DNA of 15,051 nucleotides from an uncultured bacterium. GTDB taxonomy: Bacteria; Cyanobacteriota; Vampirovibrionia; Gastranaerophilales; Gastranaerophilaceae. How positions within the stretch are numbered: the stretch's first letter is position 1; every line of letters starts with the position of its first letter. The position numbers and the translations under genes are program-made. The notes under the pieces were generated by a model, which did not search any database, was not told the origin of the DNA, and saw only the letters and a program-made list of their open reading frames with translations. The DNA lies in contig USCK01000029.1 of NCBI GenBank assembly GCA_900553205.1, positions 1-15,051 on the forward strand, written 5' to 3'. This document shows positions 1 to 7,216 of this stretch, one piece after another.

Positions 1-399
1 CTGAAAAGCTGCCAACACAACAGTAAATAATCTTGTGTATTGAGATAATTTTCTTCTTCCTGCTTCACCTTCTTCTTTTTGAAGTTTTTCTAAAGAAGGG
101 ATAACTACAGATATTAATTGCACAATAATTTGTGCTGTGATATAAGGTCCAATCCCTAAAGCAAAGATTGAAACTTTACCTAATGCCCCACCGGAAAACA
201 AATCAAGGAACCCGATTATGTTATTTCCACCTGCAATTCTTGAGAAAATTTCGTTGTTTATCCCAAAAATCGGTAGCTGAACACCAAATCTAAATGCAGC
301 AATCATAAGGAAAGTAAAGATAATCTTTGCTTTCAACCCTGATGCGTTCCACATAGACATCAAATCAGCACTTGTAGGCATTTTTATGTTTTGCGCCAT
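1..399 (-). CDS. secY: Protein translocase subunit SecY, N-terminal part (cut by window edge)
   Basis: SecY is the channel-forming subunit of the SecYEG translocon in the inner membrane. Only the first 133 codons lie in the window and the frame runs open through base 1. The start is MAQNIKMPTSADLMSMW, followed by a first membrane segment at about residues 24-42. The plug and second-helix region at about 62-100 has the family-typical stretch FLDLFSGGALGKVSIFALG followed by IGPYITAQI. The cytosolic loop contains EKLQKEEGEAGRRKLSQYTR, and the third helix begins at the edge. The ATG overlaps the rplO stop by one base (TAATG), which suggests translational coupling, and no strong ribosome binding site is seen at usual spacing. 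It is the last gene seen of the rpsE-rpmD-rplO-secY set, in the classical order. Identification is secure. Confidence 0.95.
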   Translation of the reverse strand, partial: MAQNIKMPTSADLMSMWNASGLKAKIIFTFLMIAAFRFGVQLPIFGINNEIFSRIAGGNNIIGFLDLFSGGALGKVSIFALGIGPYITAQIIVQLISVVIPSLEKLQKEEGEAGRRKLSQYTRLFTVVLAAFQ

Positions 400-854
400 T
401 ATACTAACTCAACCTTTCCACCAGCTGCTTCAATTTTAGATTTTGCAGAAGGCGATACATATACTGCTTTAATATTTAGAGCTTTTGTAACTTCACCGTT
501 ACCTAAAACTCTAAGACCTTCACTTGAAGGGTGAACTTTTCTAAGTTCTTTCAAAGATTCTAAAGAGATATCTGTGATGTTTAACTGTTCAAGTCTGCCA
601 ACATTGATTTCAGCCCAATTTCTCTTATTGATGATTTGGAAACCTTTCAATTTAGGTAATTGTCTGTAACCAGGCATTTGACCACCTTCAAAACCTCTTT
701 TAGAGCTTCTTCCTGAACGTTGTCCTTCACCGTTGTGACCACGAGATGAAGTTTTACCCATACCAGAAGCACGACCACGGCCAACTCTCTTAGCTGTAGA
801 AGTTGCACCTTCAGCCGGTCTCAAGTCTTCTAAAGTAATTTTATCTTTTGACAT
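399..854 (-). CDS. rplO: 50S ribosomal protein L15
   Basis: L15 is a late-assembly protein of the large ribosomal subunit. The 151-residue length is normal for bacterial L15. The N-terminal Gly/Arg-rich rRNA-binding tail is clear (VGRGRASGMGKTSSRGHNGE at about 24-43). It is followed by RGFEGGQMPGYRQLPKLKGF at about 53-72 and the globular C-terminal domain ending in AAGGKVELV. The ATG is preceded by an AGAGGA-type ribosome binding site about 9 bases upstream. It sits between rpmD (22-base gap) and secY (1-base overlap), the classical spc-operon order. Confidence 0.97.
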   Translation of the reverse strand: MSKDKITLEDLRPAEGATSTAKRVGRGRASGMGKTSSRGHNGEGQRSGRSSKRGFEGGQMPGYRQLPKLKGFQIINKRNWAEINVGRLEQLNITDISLESLKELRKVHPSSEGLRVLGNGEVTKALNIKAVYVSPSAKSKIEAAGGKVELV

Positions 855-876
855 ATTTATATTCCTCTTTCTTTAA

Positions 877-1062
877 TTAATCTACTATTGATACTAAATG
901 AGATATTTTATTTACCATACCCATAATTGTTGCACTGTCTTGGTGTTCAACAACTTGATCTTTTTTAGAGAAACCAAGTGCTGCAGCAATTTTTCTTTGA
1001 GCTGGTGAAGTACCGATTAAACTTTTAACAAGTTTTATTTTTATTTGTTTTGTCTTTGTCAT
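877..1062 (-). CDS. rpmD: 50S ribosomal protein L30
   Basis: L30 is a small protein of the large ribosomal subunit, and 61 residues is the usual bacterial length. Family features visible are the KLVKSLIGTSPAQRKIAAAL segment (about 10-29), then the LGFSKKDQVVEHQDSATIMG region and the closing GMVNKISHLVSIV. The start has an AAGGA ribosome binding site about 10 bases upstream of the ATG. The gene lies between rpsE (51-base gap) and rplO, exactly its classical position, which supports the call despite the short length. Confidence 0.95.
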   Translation of the reverse strand: MTKTKQIKIKLVKSLIGTSPAQRKIAAALGFSKKDQVVEHQDSATIMGMVNKISHLVSIVD

Positions 1063-1113
1063 TTTATTATATTCCTTATTATTTCATGTAATATTAAAAT
1101 TCAAATTACCCGA

Positions 1114-1758
1114 CTAGTTTAAAAGTTCAGCCATAGTCAAGCCACGTTTTTTAGCAACATCAGCAAATGGAGTTAATGATTTTAATGCTTCAATAGTTGC
1201 ATTAGCTGCGTTAAGTGGAGAATTAGAACCTAATGATTTAGAAAGAATATTTTCAATACCAGCTAATTCTAATACTGAACGAACTGCACCACCAGCGATA
1301 ATACCAGTACCTTGAGAAGCAGGTCTAAGCATTACAGCACCAGCGCCTGAACGAGCTTTGATTGGGTGAGGAATTGTTGTTTTGAAGATAGGAACATTGA
1401 TAAGATTTTTTCTACCGTCAACAATAGCCTTTTGAATAGCGATGATAACTTCTGCTGCTTTTGCACAACCAACACCAACTTGACCTTTTTGGTTTCCTAC
1501 GATAACGATTGCTCTAAAGCTTAATTTTTTACCACCTTTAACAACCTTAGTAACTCTGCTGATTTGAACAACTTGTTCTTTCCATTCAGATTCAGGTTTT
1601 TCTTCTTTAGTTTCTATTTTTTTCTTTCTTGAACGAGATCTTCTAGCAGGTTTAGCTGCTTCAACTTCTTCGTTTGCTGCTTCAGCTGCTTCAGCAACAG
1701 TTTCTTCTGCAACTGTAACTTCTTCAACTGTTTCTAATTCTTTGTTTTCTTCAGTCAT
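1114..1758 (-). CDS. rpsE: 30S ribosomal protein S5 with a long charged N-terminal extension
   Basis: S5 is a small-subunit protein involved in decoding accuracy. The conserved body starts near residue 62 ([19 protein letters not shown], then [15 protein letters not shown]) and continues through the glycine-rich loop [20 protein letters not shown] to the C-terminus. At 214 residues it is about 45-50 longer than the common form, and all the excess is N-terminal. Residues 1-35 are Glu/Ala-rich and acidic, residues 37-47 form a basic patch ([11 protein letters not shown]), and a second acidic stretch follows. The ATG start has a GAAAGG ribosome binding site 6 bases upstream, so the extension appears to be translated. 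An internal start would have to lie near the body, where no Met is present. This is the first gene of the local ribosomal cluster; rplR and rplF do not precede it here. Confidence 0.95.
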   Translation of the reverse strand: MTEENKELETVEEVTVAEETVAEAAEAANEEVEAAKPARRSRSRKKKIETKEEKPESEWKEQVVQISRVTKVVKGGKKLSFRAIVIVGNQKGQVGVGCAKAAEVIIAIQKAIVDGRKNLINVPIFKTTIPHPIKARSGAGAVMLRPASQGTGIIAGGAVRSVLELAGIENILSKSLGSNSPLNAANATIEALKSLTPFADVAKKRGLTMAELLN

Positions 1759-1798
1759 GTTATACCTTTCATAAATTTAGTGTAACTTCTAGCCTTTT

Positions 1799-1827
1799 AT
1801 ATTATTTAAACTAAATACGCAAAACAA
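1799..1827 (-). promoter_or_regulatory. Putative promoter of the rpsE-rpmD-rplO-secY cluster
   Basis: On the minus strand, TTGTTT (1822-1827) and TAATAT (1799-1804) are separated by 17 bases. Transcription would start near 1791-1793, about 35 bases before the rpsE ATG. Both hexamers are imperfect and the region is AT-rich. The call rests mainly on position: it lies between the era terminator and the first ribosomal gene, where a promoter is expected. Confidence 0.4.
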
Positions 1828-1886
1828 TGGACAATTAAGCCCCTTTACGAAATATTTAGTTGTGAACTTTTCTGACGAGAAAATAA

Positions 1887-1923
1887 TAACCTAAACACAT
1901 CTCAAAAACAAGTGTTTAGGTTA
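1887..1923 (-). terminator. Rho-independent terminator after era
   Basis: A perfect 12-base inverted repeat (TAACCTAAACAC at 1887-1898 and GTGTTTAGGTTA at 1912-1923) encloses a 13-base loop. On the minus strand it is followed by TTATTATTTTC. It lies 33 bases beyond the era stop and closes the six-gene run that begins at 8043. The plus-strand side also has a short T-run (CTTTTTG), but no plus-strand gene needs it. Confidence 0.8.
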
Positions 1924-1956
1924 CTTTTTGTTACATTAAATAATTAGTTTTAAGAA

Positions 1957-2850
1957 TTATTCGCTCACATATCCGAAATTCTTTAGAACTTTGTCATTTT
2001 TTCGCCAATCTTTTTCGACTTTGACCTGCAAAGCCAGAAAGACCTTCTTTTCCACTATGTTTTCTAAATCTAATCTTGCCTCTGTTCCGATTTTCTTAAG
2101 CAAAGAGCCACCTTTACCTATCAGAATACCTTTTTGACTCTTTGTTTCACAGAATATATTTGCATAAATCCTGTCTATCTCAGGAGTTTCTTCATACCTG
2201 TCAACCTTTATAGCTACGGAATGAGGAATTTCCTCTTTAGTGTTCAAAAGAATTTTTTCTCTGACAATTTCCTCTACAATAGAGCGCATATTTTCTTCTG
2301 TTACGATATCTTCCGGATACAAAAGCTCACCTTCAGGCAAATAATCCATAATTAAATCTATCAATTTGGTTTTGTTTTTACCTGTCTTTGCAGAAATTTT
2401 TATTACAGGAATTTCTGACTCAAACAATTCCATATACGATTGATAGTTTTGTGTAATCTTTTCTTGATTAGAGATTTTATCCAGTTTGTTCATAACCAAA
2501 ACTACAGGGATTTTTGTTTTAGAAATAACATTTTCAACAATCCATTTATCACCCTTTCCTGCCGGTTCAGAGCCGTCAACAAGGAACAACACCAAATCCG
2601 AATCTGGCACAGAAACCTTTGCTTCATCAAGCAAAAATTCGCCGAACTTGTTTATTGGTTTGTGTATCCCAGGGGTATCGACAAATACGATTTGACCTTT
2701 TTCATTTGTCAAAATACCTTTGATTCGTTTTCTTGTTGTTTGAGCTTTATCTGTTGCTATAACAATTTTTTGCCCTAACACCTGATTTAACATTGTTGAT
2801 TTGCCGACATTCGGACGCCCTATAATTGATACGAAACCACTTTTTGTCAT
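1957..2850 (-). CDS. era: GTPase Era (16S rRNA-binding ribosome assembly factor)
   Basis: Era is an essential GTPase that binds the 3' end of 16S rRNA and aids 30S maturation. At 297 residues it has the normal two-domain layout. The GTPase domain shows G1 GRPNVGKS (11-18), a G2 region around TTRKRIKGIL (38-47), G3 DTPGIH (58-63), G4 NKLD (121-124) and G5 SAK (153-155). The C-terminal KH domain has the GKGG loop at 245-248 (KGILIGKGGSLLKKIG). The start is ATG with an AAGGAT ribosome binding site 7 bases upstream. Only 3 bases separate it from the stop of the amylase gene, so the two are almost certainly co-transcribed. It is the last gene before the terminator at 1887-1923. Confidence 0.97.
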   Translation of the reverse strand: MTKSGFVSIIGRPNVGKSTMLNQVLGQKIVIATDKAQTTRKRIKGILTNEKGQIVFVDTPGIHKPINKFGEFLLDEAKVSVPDSDLVLFLVDGSEPAGKGDKWIVENVISKTKIPVVLVMNKLDKISNQEKITQNYQSYMELFESEIPVIKISAKTGKNKTKLIDLIMDYLPEGELLYPEDIVTEENMRSIVEEIVREKILLNTKEEIPHSVAIKVDRYEETPEIDRIYANIFCETKSQKGILIGKGGSLLKKIGTEARLDLENIVEKKVFLALQVKVEKDWRKNDKVLKNFGYVSE

Positions 2851-2853
2851 TAT

Positions 2854-4368
2854 CTATCCTTTTATTTTTAATACCTGTATATCCCCTGCGTTTAACTCTG
2901 TTGTGAATTTTCCTTGTTGAAAATTAGGAGATATATGTCTATTCAAACGCAAGTCAATATATTTTGTTTTTTGATTTACTCCATGTAATTTTACGGTTAC
3001 TTTTTGCCCTGTTTTAAAATCTAAATTTCCAACTACAACAATAATAGTATCTTTATTAGAACGAGCATACGCAAACACGGATTTTGACGAGGTTTTGAGT
3101 GGTACAAATTTCATACTGTTCAATTCATCCATATAATATTGTTTAAATTTGTTTGCCAAAACAAATTCGTCATATATTGATTTATCAGTTCCTCCCGGGC
3201 GTCTTGAGAAATTAAACAAATCAAACTTTCCTTTATGATTAAAGTAATATTCATCATCGGTATATGTTTGAGAAGCCTTCTTGTTAGCCCAAGAATAATC
3301 ATAATCATCACCAGTCGGAAATCCGTCAACAAAGTATGAATTTAAAGGCAAGGTCGCATTTAACCATATCATCATCTTTGATAGCTCTGAACCGTTTATC
3401 AATATCGGACTTGTTTCATCATGTGTTGTAAAACTGCCTATTACTGTTTTCTTCTGTGTGTTATATATTTTTTGATTAAATTTAACAGAATTGATGAGTT
3501 CTTTTGATGTTTTCCAATTCTTTAGATTAAAGAAATCTCCATAATATCCATCAAATCCTGCTTGTAAAAGCTTGTCATAAGTCGTAAAAGGTGCATATTG
3601 AGAAGGTGCTTCTGTCCAAGCATTTGAAGCCTCTGCCAAGAACATAAACTCATTATCTCTGTTTCTTGCATATTTAATCAAGTTTTCCCAAAATGAATAA
3701 GGGCGCATTGTAGCAACATCTGCTCTGATACCGTCAGCACCCAAAGACATCACCATATCTACAAACTCTTTATGTTGCAAATACACATCTTCTTCATTTG
3801 TATTGAAAATTCTTATATCCGTCCAATCCAAAGGGATAATAGGTTGTCCAGAGGTATCTTTTACAAAATACTCAGGGTGAGTTATAAAAAGGTCATAAGC
3901 TCCACAACTAGGTAAATCTATAATAACTCGAATATTTCTTTTGTGACATTCTGATATAAATTTCTTTGCTTGTTCATTGACTGAAAGTGTTGAATCAGGA
4001 GCCTTTAATTGAGGGTTTAAACGGCCAAAATCAGCAAGAGCATAGACAGAACCTGCCGTACCCAAAGCCTTTAATTTGCCTACTGGAGTTATTGGCAAAA
4101 CATGTAAGGTATTAATTCCCATATTTTGAATTTCATCTAGTCTTTCTATAGCATTGAGGAAATTACCACTTTCTTCATCAGAATCTATTATTTCATTTTT
4201 ATTTGTATCTTTTGCATTAAAAGTTCTTATATTTATTGCATAAATTATTGATTTATTTTGCAAAAACAAAGTTCTCAAATCGTTATGCCATTTACTGTCA
4301 ACCATTTGAGCATTTGCACAATTTGAAAGAATTAAAGCTGTTAATAACCCGATTAAAAATTTCTTCAT
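2854..4368 (-). CDS. Exported GH13 (alpha-amylase family) glycoside hydrolase, divergent
   Basis: This is a 504-residue GH13-type (beta/alpha)8 enzyme likely acting on alpha-glucans outside the cytoplasm; the substrate is not determinable here. The start is taken at ATG 4368, not TTG 4380, because GGAG lies 6 bases upstream of that ATG and the TTG sits on this ribosome binding site. A Sec signal peptide is clear: MKK, a hydrophobic core, then CANA before Gln21. An EF-hand-like loop DTNKNEIIDSDE lies at 54-65, where GH13 enzymes carry their first Ca-binding segment. Region II is GIRADVATM with nucleophile Asp217. Region III is FLAEAS with acid/base Glu246. Region IV is FTTHDE with His316 and Asp317. 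Region I (IIDLPSCGAYDL, Asp151) lacks the usual DxxxNH. A beta-rich C-terminal domain follows. It lies 18 bases after pabA and 3 bases before era. Confidence 0.85.
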   Translation of the reverse strand: MKKFLIGLLTALILSNCANAQMVDSKWHNDLRTLFLQNKSIIYAINIRTFNAKDTNKNEIIDSDEESGNFLNAIERLDEIQNMGINTLHVLPITPVGKLKALGTAGSVYALADFGRLNPQLKAPDSTLSVNEQAKKFISECHKRNIRVIIDLPSCGAYDLFITHPEYFVKDTSGQPIIPLDWTDIRIFNTNEEDVYLQHKEFVDMVMSLGADGIRADVATMRPYSFWENLIKYARNRDNEFMFLAEASNAWTEAPSQYAPFTTYDKLLQAGFDGYYGDFFNLKNWKTSKELINSVKFNQKIYNTQKKTVIGSFTTHDETSPILINGSELSKMMIWLNATLPLNSYFVDGFPTGDDYDYSWANKKASQTYTDDEYYFNHKGKFDLFNFSRRPGGTDKSIYDEFVLANKFKQYYMDELNSMKFVPLKTSSKSVFAYARSNKDTIIVVVGNLDFKTGQKVTVKLHGVNQKTKYIDLRLNRHISPNFQQGKFTTELNAGDIQVLKIKG

Positions 4369-4386
4369 AAGTTTCTCCAAGTTTTC

Positions 4387-4956
4387 TTACAGAATACCAC
4401 AAATGTCAATAAAGTTTTTAAAGATATTAATCCCGTTTTCGGTAAGTATTGCCTCTGGGTGGAATTGAACACCATATATCAGTAAATCTTTTATTTTCAA
4501 CCCCATTAAAATATTATCTTTTGTATGCGCAATAGGAATTATTGGATTTTTTATATTTTCAACAACCAAGGAATGATATCTTGTTGCACAGAAACCTTGA
4601 GCAAAGCCATTAAATAAAGACTCATTTTCTTCAAAATAGATTTCAGAGCATTTGCCATGCATTGGCTCTTTTGCCTCAACAATATCAGCACCAAAAAATT
4701 CGGCAATAGCTTGAAACCCTAAACACACTCCAAGTATAGGCTTTTTGTTATAGTATTCTTTTAATACCGACATTGTAACACCTGAATTTGAAGGATTTGA
4801 AGGTCCAGGGGATAAGATTATGGCATCAAAATTTATTTTTTTTAAATCTTCAACCGTAATTTCATCATTCTTGAACACCTTAATATCCTTGCCGAGTCTC
4901 CTAAAATATTCAACAATATTGTATGTAAACGAATCATAATTATCTATTAAAATCAT
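4387..4956 (-). CDS. pabA: Aminodeoxychorismate synthase glutamine amidotransferase subunit (PabA/TrpG type)
   Basis: This class I glutamine amidotransferase supplies ammonia to the chorismate-binding partner. Its 189-residue length is typical for PabA/TrpG. The N-terminus MILIDNYDSFTYNIVEYF, the oxyanion-region SPGPSNP at 49-55, the nucleophile elbow GVCLGFQ (Cys78) and FHPEA with His166 and Glu168 give an intact Cys-His-Glu triad. The HGK of MHGKCSEI (100-102) is also conserved. The ATG overlaps the stop of the upstream pabB-pabC fusion by four bases (ATGA), with GAGG 7 bases upstream, so the two subunits are translationally coupled. Sequence alone cannot separate PabA from TrpG. The partner is PabB-like (see the next gene upstream), so the folate role is preferred, although an amphibolic role serving TrpE elsewhere remains possible. 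Confidence 0.92.
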   Translation of the reverse strand: MILIDNYDSFTYNIVEYFRRLGKDIKVFKNDEITVEDLKKINFDAIILSPGPSNPSNSGVTMSVLKEYYNKKPILGVCLGFQAIAEFFGADIVEAKEPMHGKCSEIYFEENESLFNGFAQGFCATRYHSLVVENIKNPIIPIAHTKDNILMGLKIKDLLIYGVQFHPEAILTENGINIFKNFIDICGIL

Positions 4957-6593
4957 AATTCAACCTCAACCATTCCTCTGACAGAATTTATACAGAATAT
5001 TTTTTCAGCTTTTAATAAATCTGTTCTATAAAGTACTTTTTCTTTTATTTTATTTTGTTTCAATAAATACTGTCTATAGACACCATTCAATAACCCACTC
5101 TCTACAGCAGGTGTAAACAATTCCCCGTCTAGTTGTAAAACAATATTGCTTCTTGAGCCTTCCGTAAGTTCATCTTTTTCATTAAAGAATACAACATCAA
5201 AATAATCTTCAAGAACATATTTATACCAAGGTCTGAAGGTTGTTTTGTGATACAAATATGGATTTTTTGAATTCATTTTGTCGTTTGATATTACGATTTT
5301 ATTATTATCTATTTTGTTTAACTCTCGATATTCTATACTGTAACTCCCGTCTTTAGCCAGTAAAAACCTTGCCATACAAGTTTTTGAAGTATCGAACTTG
5401 AAATTATCAGTATTAAAACAATACTGCAAATCTTGAGCTGATATTTTCAGCCTGTTCAAATGTTCTTCAAAGAATTTCACTTCTCCGTCTTTTATCAACA
5501 GTGTTTCAATTAACTGACATTCGATATCTGTATCTAAAATCTTCTTTTTAGTAACAGTTTCTTCCCATTCATCTTTTATATCAGAATCCCAAACTATTGC
5601 GCCACCTGCATGATACTGATAATATTTATCGGAATGTTTCTTTTGGAGTATTCTTATCGGAACAGAAAATTCCATATTGTTTTTTGTAATATAACCTATT
5701 GCGCCACAATATATTTCTCTTGGAAAATATTCCAATTCATCAATAATATTCATTGTAGAAACCTTTGGTGCACCTGTAATTGAGCCACAAGGAAATATTG
5801 CAGCAAAAATATTGTACAAAGTTGTGTTTGCTTTCAATTCTGCAGAGATTTTAGAAGTCATTTGATACACAGTCGGGTGAGCTTCTATTTCAAAGAGTTT
5901 ATCTACATTGACAGTTCCTGTTTTAGCGATTTTACTGAGGTCATTCCTTAACAAATCAACTATCATAACATTTTCGGCTCTGTTTTTTATATCTTGCTGC
6001 AAAAATTCTTTATTAGCCAAATCTTCTTGCTCATTTTTACCTCGAGCAACAGTACCCTTCATCGGTTTTGTCATGATTTTATTATTCTTCACCCTAAAGA
6101 ACAACTCTGGAGAAAAAGAAAGAACTTCTTCCCAATCGTTTATTATAAAAGTATTGTACTTGGTTTGTTGTTTAGCCAACAAATAATTATACAATTTCAA
6201 ATTGTCTGCATCAGTATAAACCTTGTACGGATAGGTGTAATTAACTTCGTAGGTATCACCTTTTGCAATATGTTGTTTTATTTTTGTTAGAGCGTCTTGA
6301 TACTGTTCAAAAGAAATTTGTGGTTCTGAATAAATATTCACATTCCTTTTAGGTGAATAAGGGATATAGTCAATATAGTTATCATAAACCTCAAAATATA
6401 ATAACGGCAATTTTGAAGCAATTACATCACCTGAAAAAATATCTTTTGCACAATATCTGATATATCCGAGAATATAAAAATCTTGTTGCCTGTATTCTTC
6501 AAGCTCAGATAGAGCATTTTTAAATTCTGTATTATTAAATGCAACTATTTTTTTTATAGGTTCAATAAAACATTTATTGTGATATATCTGCAT
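4953..6593 (-). CDS. pabB: Fused aminodeoxychorismate synthase component I and aminodeoxychorismate lyase (PabB-PabC)
   Basis: This 546-residue fusion covers both later steps from chorismate to 4-aminobenzoate. Residues ~1-355 are the chorismate-binding enzyme, showing KGDTYEVNY (111-119), PMKGTVARG (177-185), LLRNDLSKIAKTG, CGSITGAPKVSTMNIIDELE (269-288) and YHAGGAIVWDSD. Lys179 in PxKGT is the residue typical of PabB; TrpE enzymes usually have Ala there. Residues ~356-546 are a fold-type IV PLP enzyme. It has the YHKTT motif with the likely PLP Lys450, NEKDELTEGSRSNIVLQ (471-487) and the product-side loop PAVESGLLNGVYRQ. The N-terminal domain is shorter than in stand-alone PabB. The start overlaps the lepB stop by one base (TAATG) and has AAAGG 6 bases upstream. 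Its stop overlaps pabA. Confidence 0.93.
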   Translation of the reverse strand: MQIYHNKCFIEPIKKIVAFNNTEFKNALSELEEYRQQDFYILGYIRYCAKDIFSGDVIASKLPLLYFEVYDNYIDYIPYSPKRNVNIYSEPQISFEQYQDALTKIKQHIAKGDTYEVNYTYPYKVYTDADNLKLYNYLLAKQQTKYNTFIINDWEEVLSFSPELFFRVKNNKIMTKPMKGTVARGKNEQEDLANKEFLQQDIKNRAENVMIVDLLRNDLSKIAKTGTVNVDKLFEIEAHPTVYQMTSKISAELKANTTLYNIFAAIFPCGSITGAPKVSTMNIIDELEYFPREIYCGAIGYITKNNMEFSVPIRILQKKHSDKYYQYHAGGAIVWDSDIKDEWEETVTKKKILDTDIECQLIETLLIKDGEVKFFEEHLNRLKISAQDLQYCFNTDNFKFDTSKTCMARFLLAKDGSYSIEYRELNKIDNNKIVISNDKMNSKNPYLYHKTTFRPWYKYVLEDYFDVVFFNEKDELTEGSRSNIVLQLDGELFTPAVESGLLNGVYRQYLLKQNKIKEKVLYRTDLLKAEKIFCINSVRGMVEVEL

Positions 6594-7216
6594 TACAAGC
6601 CTTTTATTCTATTTAGAGGCCAAAACAAGAATACTGCCTTGCCCACAAATCTGTCTTGAGGCAAAAATCCCCAAAATCGGCTGTCTTGAGAATTACCTCT
6701 GTTATCACCCATCATAAAGTATTCACCTTGAGGTACAACAAACGGGCCACAATACATATTTTCATTACAAGGAATTGAATCAAAATCACTTAATATATAA
6801 TCTTCTTCAAGTGGTTTGCCGTTTATATAAACGAAATAACGACCTCTTGAATTCTTTTTGATTTCAAGTTTATCACCAGGCATACCAACAACTCTTTTAA
6901 TATATGCAATATCTTTACAGAAAAACCCAGTTAATCTCTTAAACACACCCAATGGCGATTCATCAAGTTGAACAAACGGAGGATAAAAAACCATAATATC
7001 GCCACGTTTTGGAGTAGAATAGAACCTTGAAAATCTTTCAACAAAAATTCTATCACCTTCTATCAAGGTAGGACGCATTGAACCTGACGGTATCCAACGG
7101 ATTTCACCTACAAAAAACCTGATTATTGTTACCATTACTATTACAAAAATAATAGTATCCAATGTTTCTTTTAAAAATGGTTTAAACTCTTTTCTTATTT
7201 TTTCTTTTAATTGCAT
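6593..7216 (-). CDS. lepB: Signal peptidase I
   Basis: LepB cleaves Sec and Tat signal peptides at the outer face of the inner membrane. The 207-residue protein has one N-terminal membrane segment (about 18-36) and all catalytic boxes. These are IPSGSMRPTL with the nucleophile Ser46, GDRIFVERF with RGDIMVF, YIKRVVGMPGD with the general base Lys107, and GDNRGNSQDSR (170-180). The GKAVFLFWPLNRI tail is also typical. The gene overlaps the 3' end of the polyprenyl synthase gene by 10 bases and the start of the pabB-pabC gene by one base. The nearest Shine-Dalgarno-like GGAG is 14 bases from the ATG, so translation probably depends on coupling to the upstream gene. The exported amylase of the same run is a plausible substrate. 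Confidence 0.96.
   Translation of the reverse strand: MQLKEKIRKEFKPFLKETLDTIIFVIVMVTIIRFFVGEIRWIPSGSMRPTLIEGDRIFVERFSRFYSTPKRGDIMVFYPPFVQLDESPLGVFKRLTGFFCKDIAYIKRVVGMPGDKLEIKKNSRGRYFVYINGKPLEEDYILSDFDSIPCNENMYCGPFVVPQGEYFMMGDNRGNSQDSRFWGFLPQDRFVGKAVFLFWPLNRIKGL

Noticed and set aside
2134..2778. Plus-strand open frames opposite era
   Set aside because: They lie wholly inside era, whose motifs are complete. The translations are Phe/Cys-rich and low in family-like features, and they have no ribosome binding sites.
4312..4330. Lipoprotein signal in the amylase (LSNC)
   Set aside because: Asn at the position before Cys is unusual for a lipobox, and an ANA cleavage site for signal peptidase I follows three residues later.
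4369..4380. TTG start for the amylase gene
   Set aside because: The TTG overlaps the GGAG ribosome binding site of the better-placed ATG at 4368, and the signal peptide begins naturally with MKK.
5908..6290. Plus-strand open frames opposite the pabB-pabC fusion
   Set aside because: They are antisense shadows of the chorismate-binding domain. The hydrophobic composition comes from reading AT-rich codons backwards.
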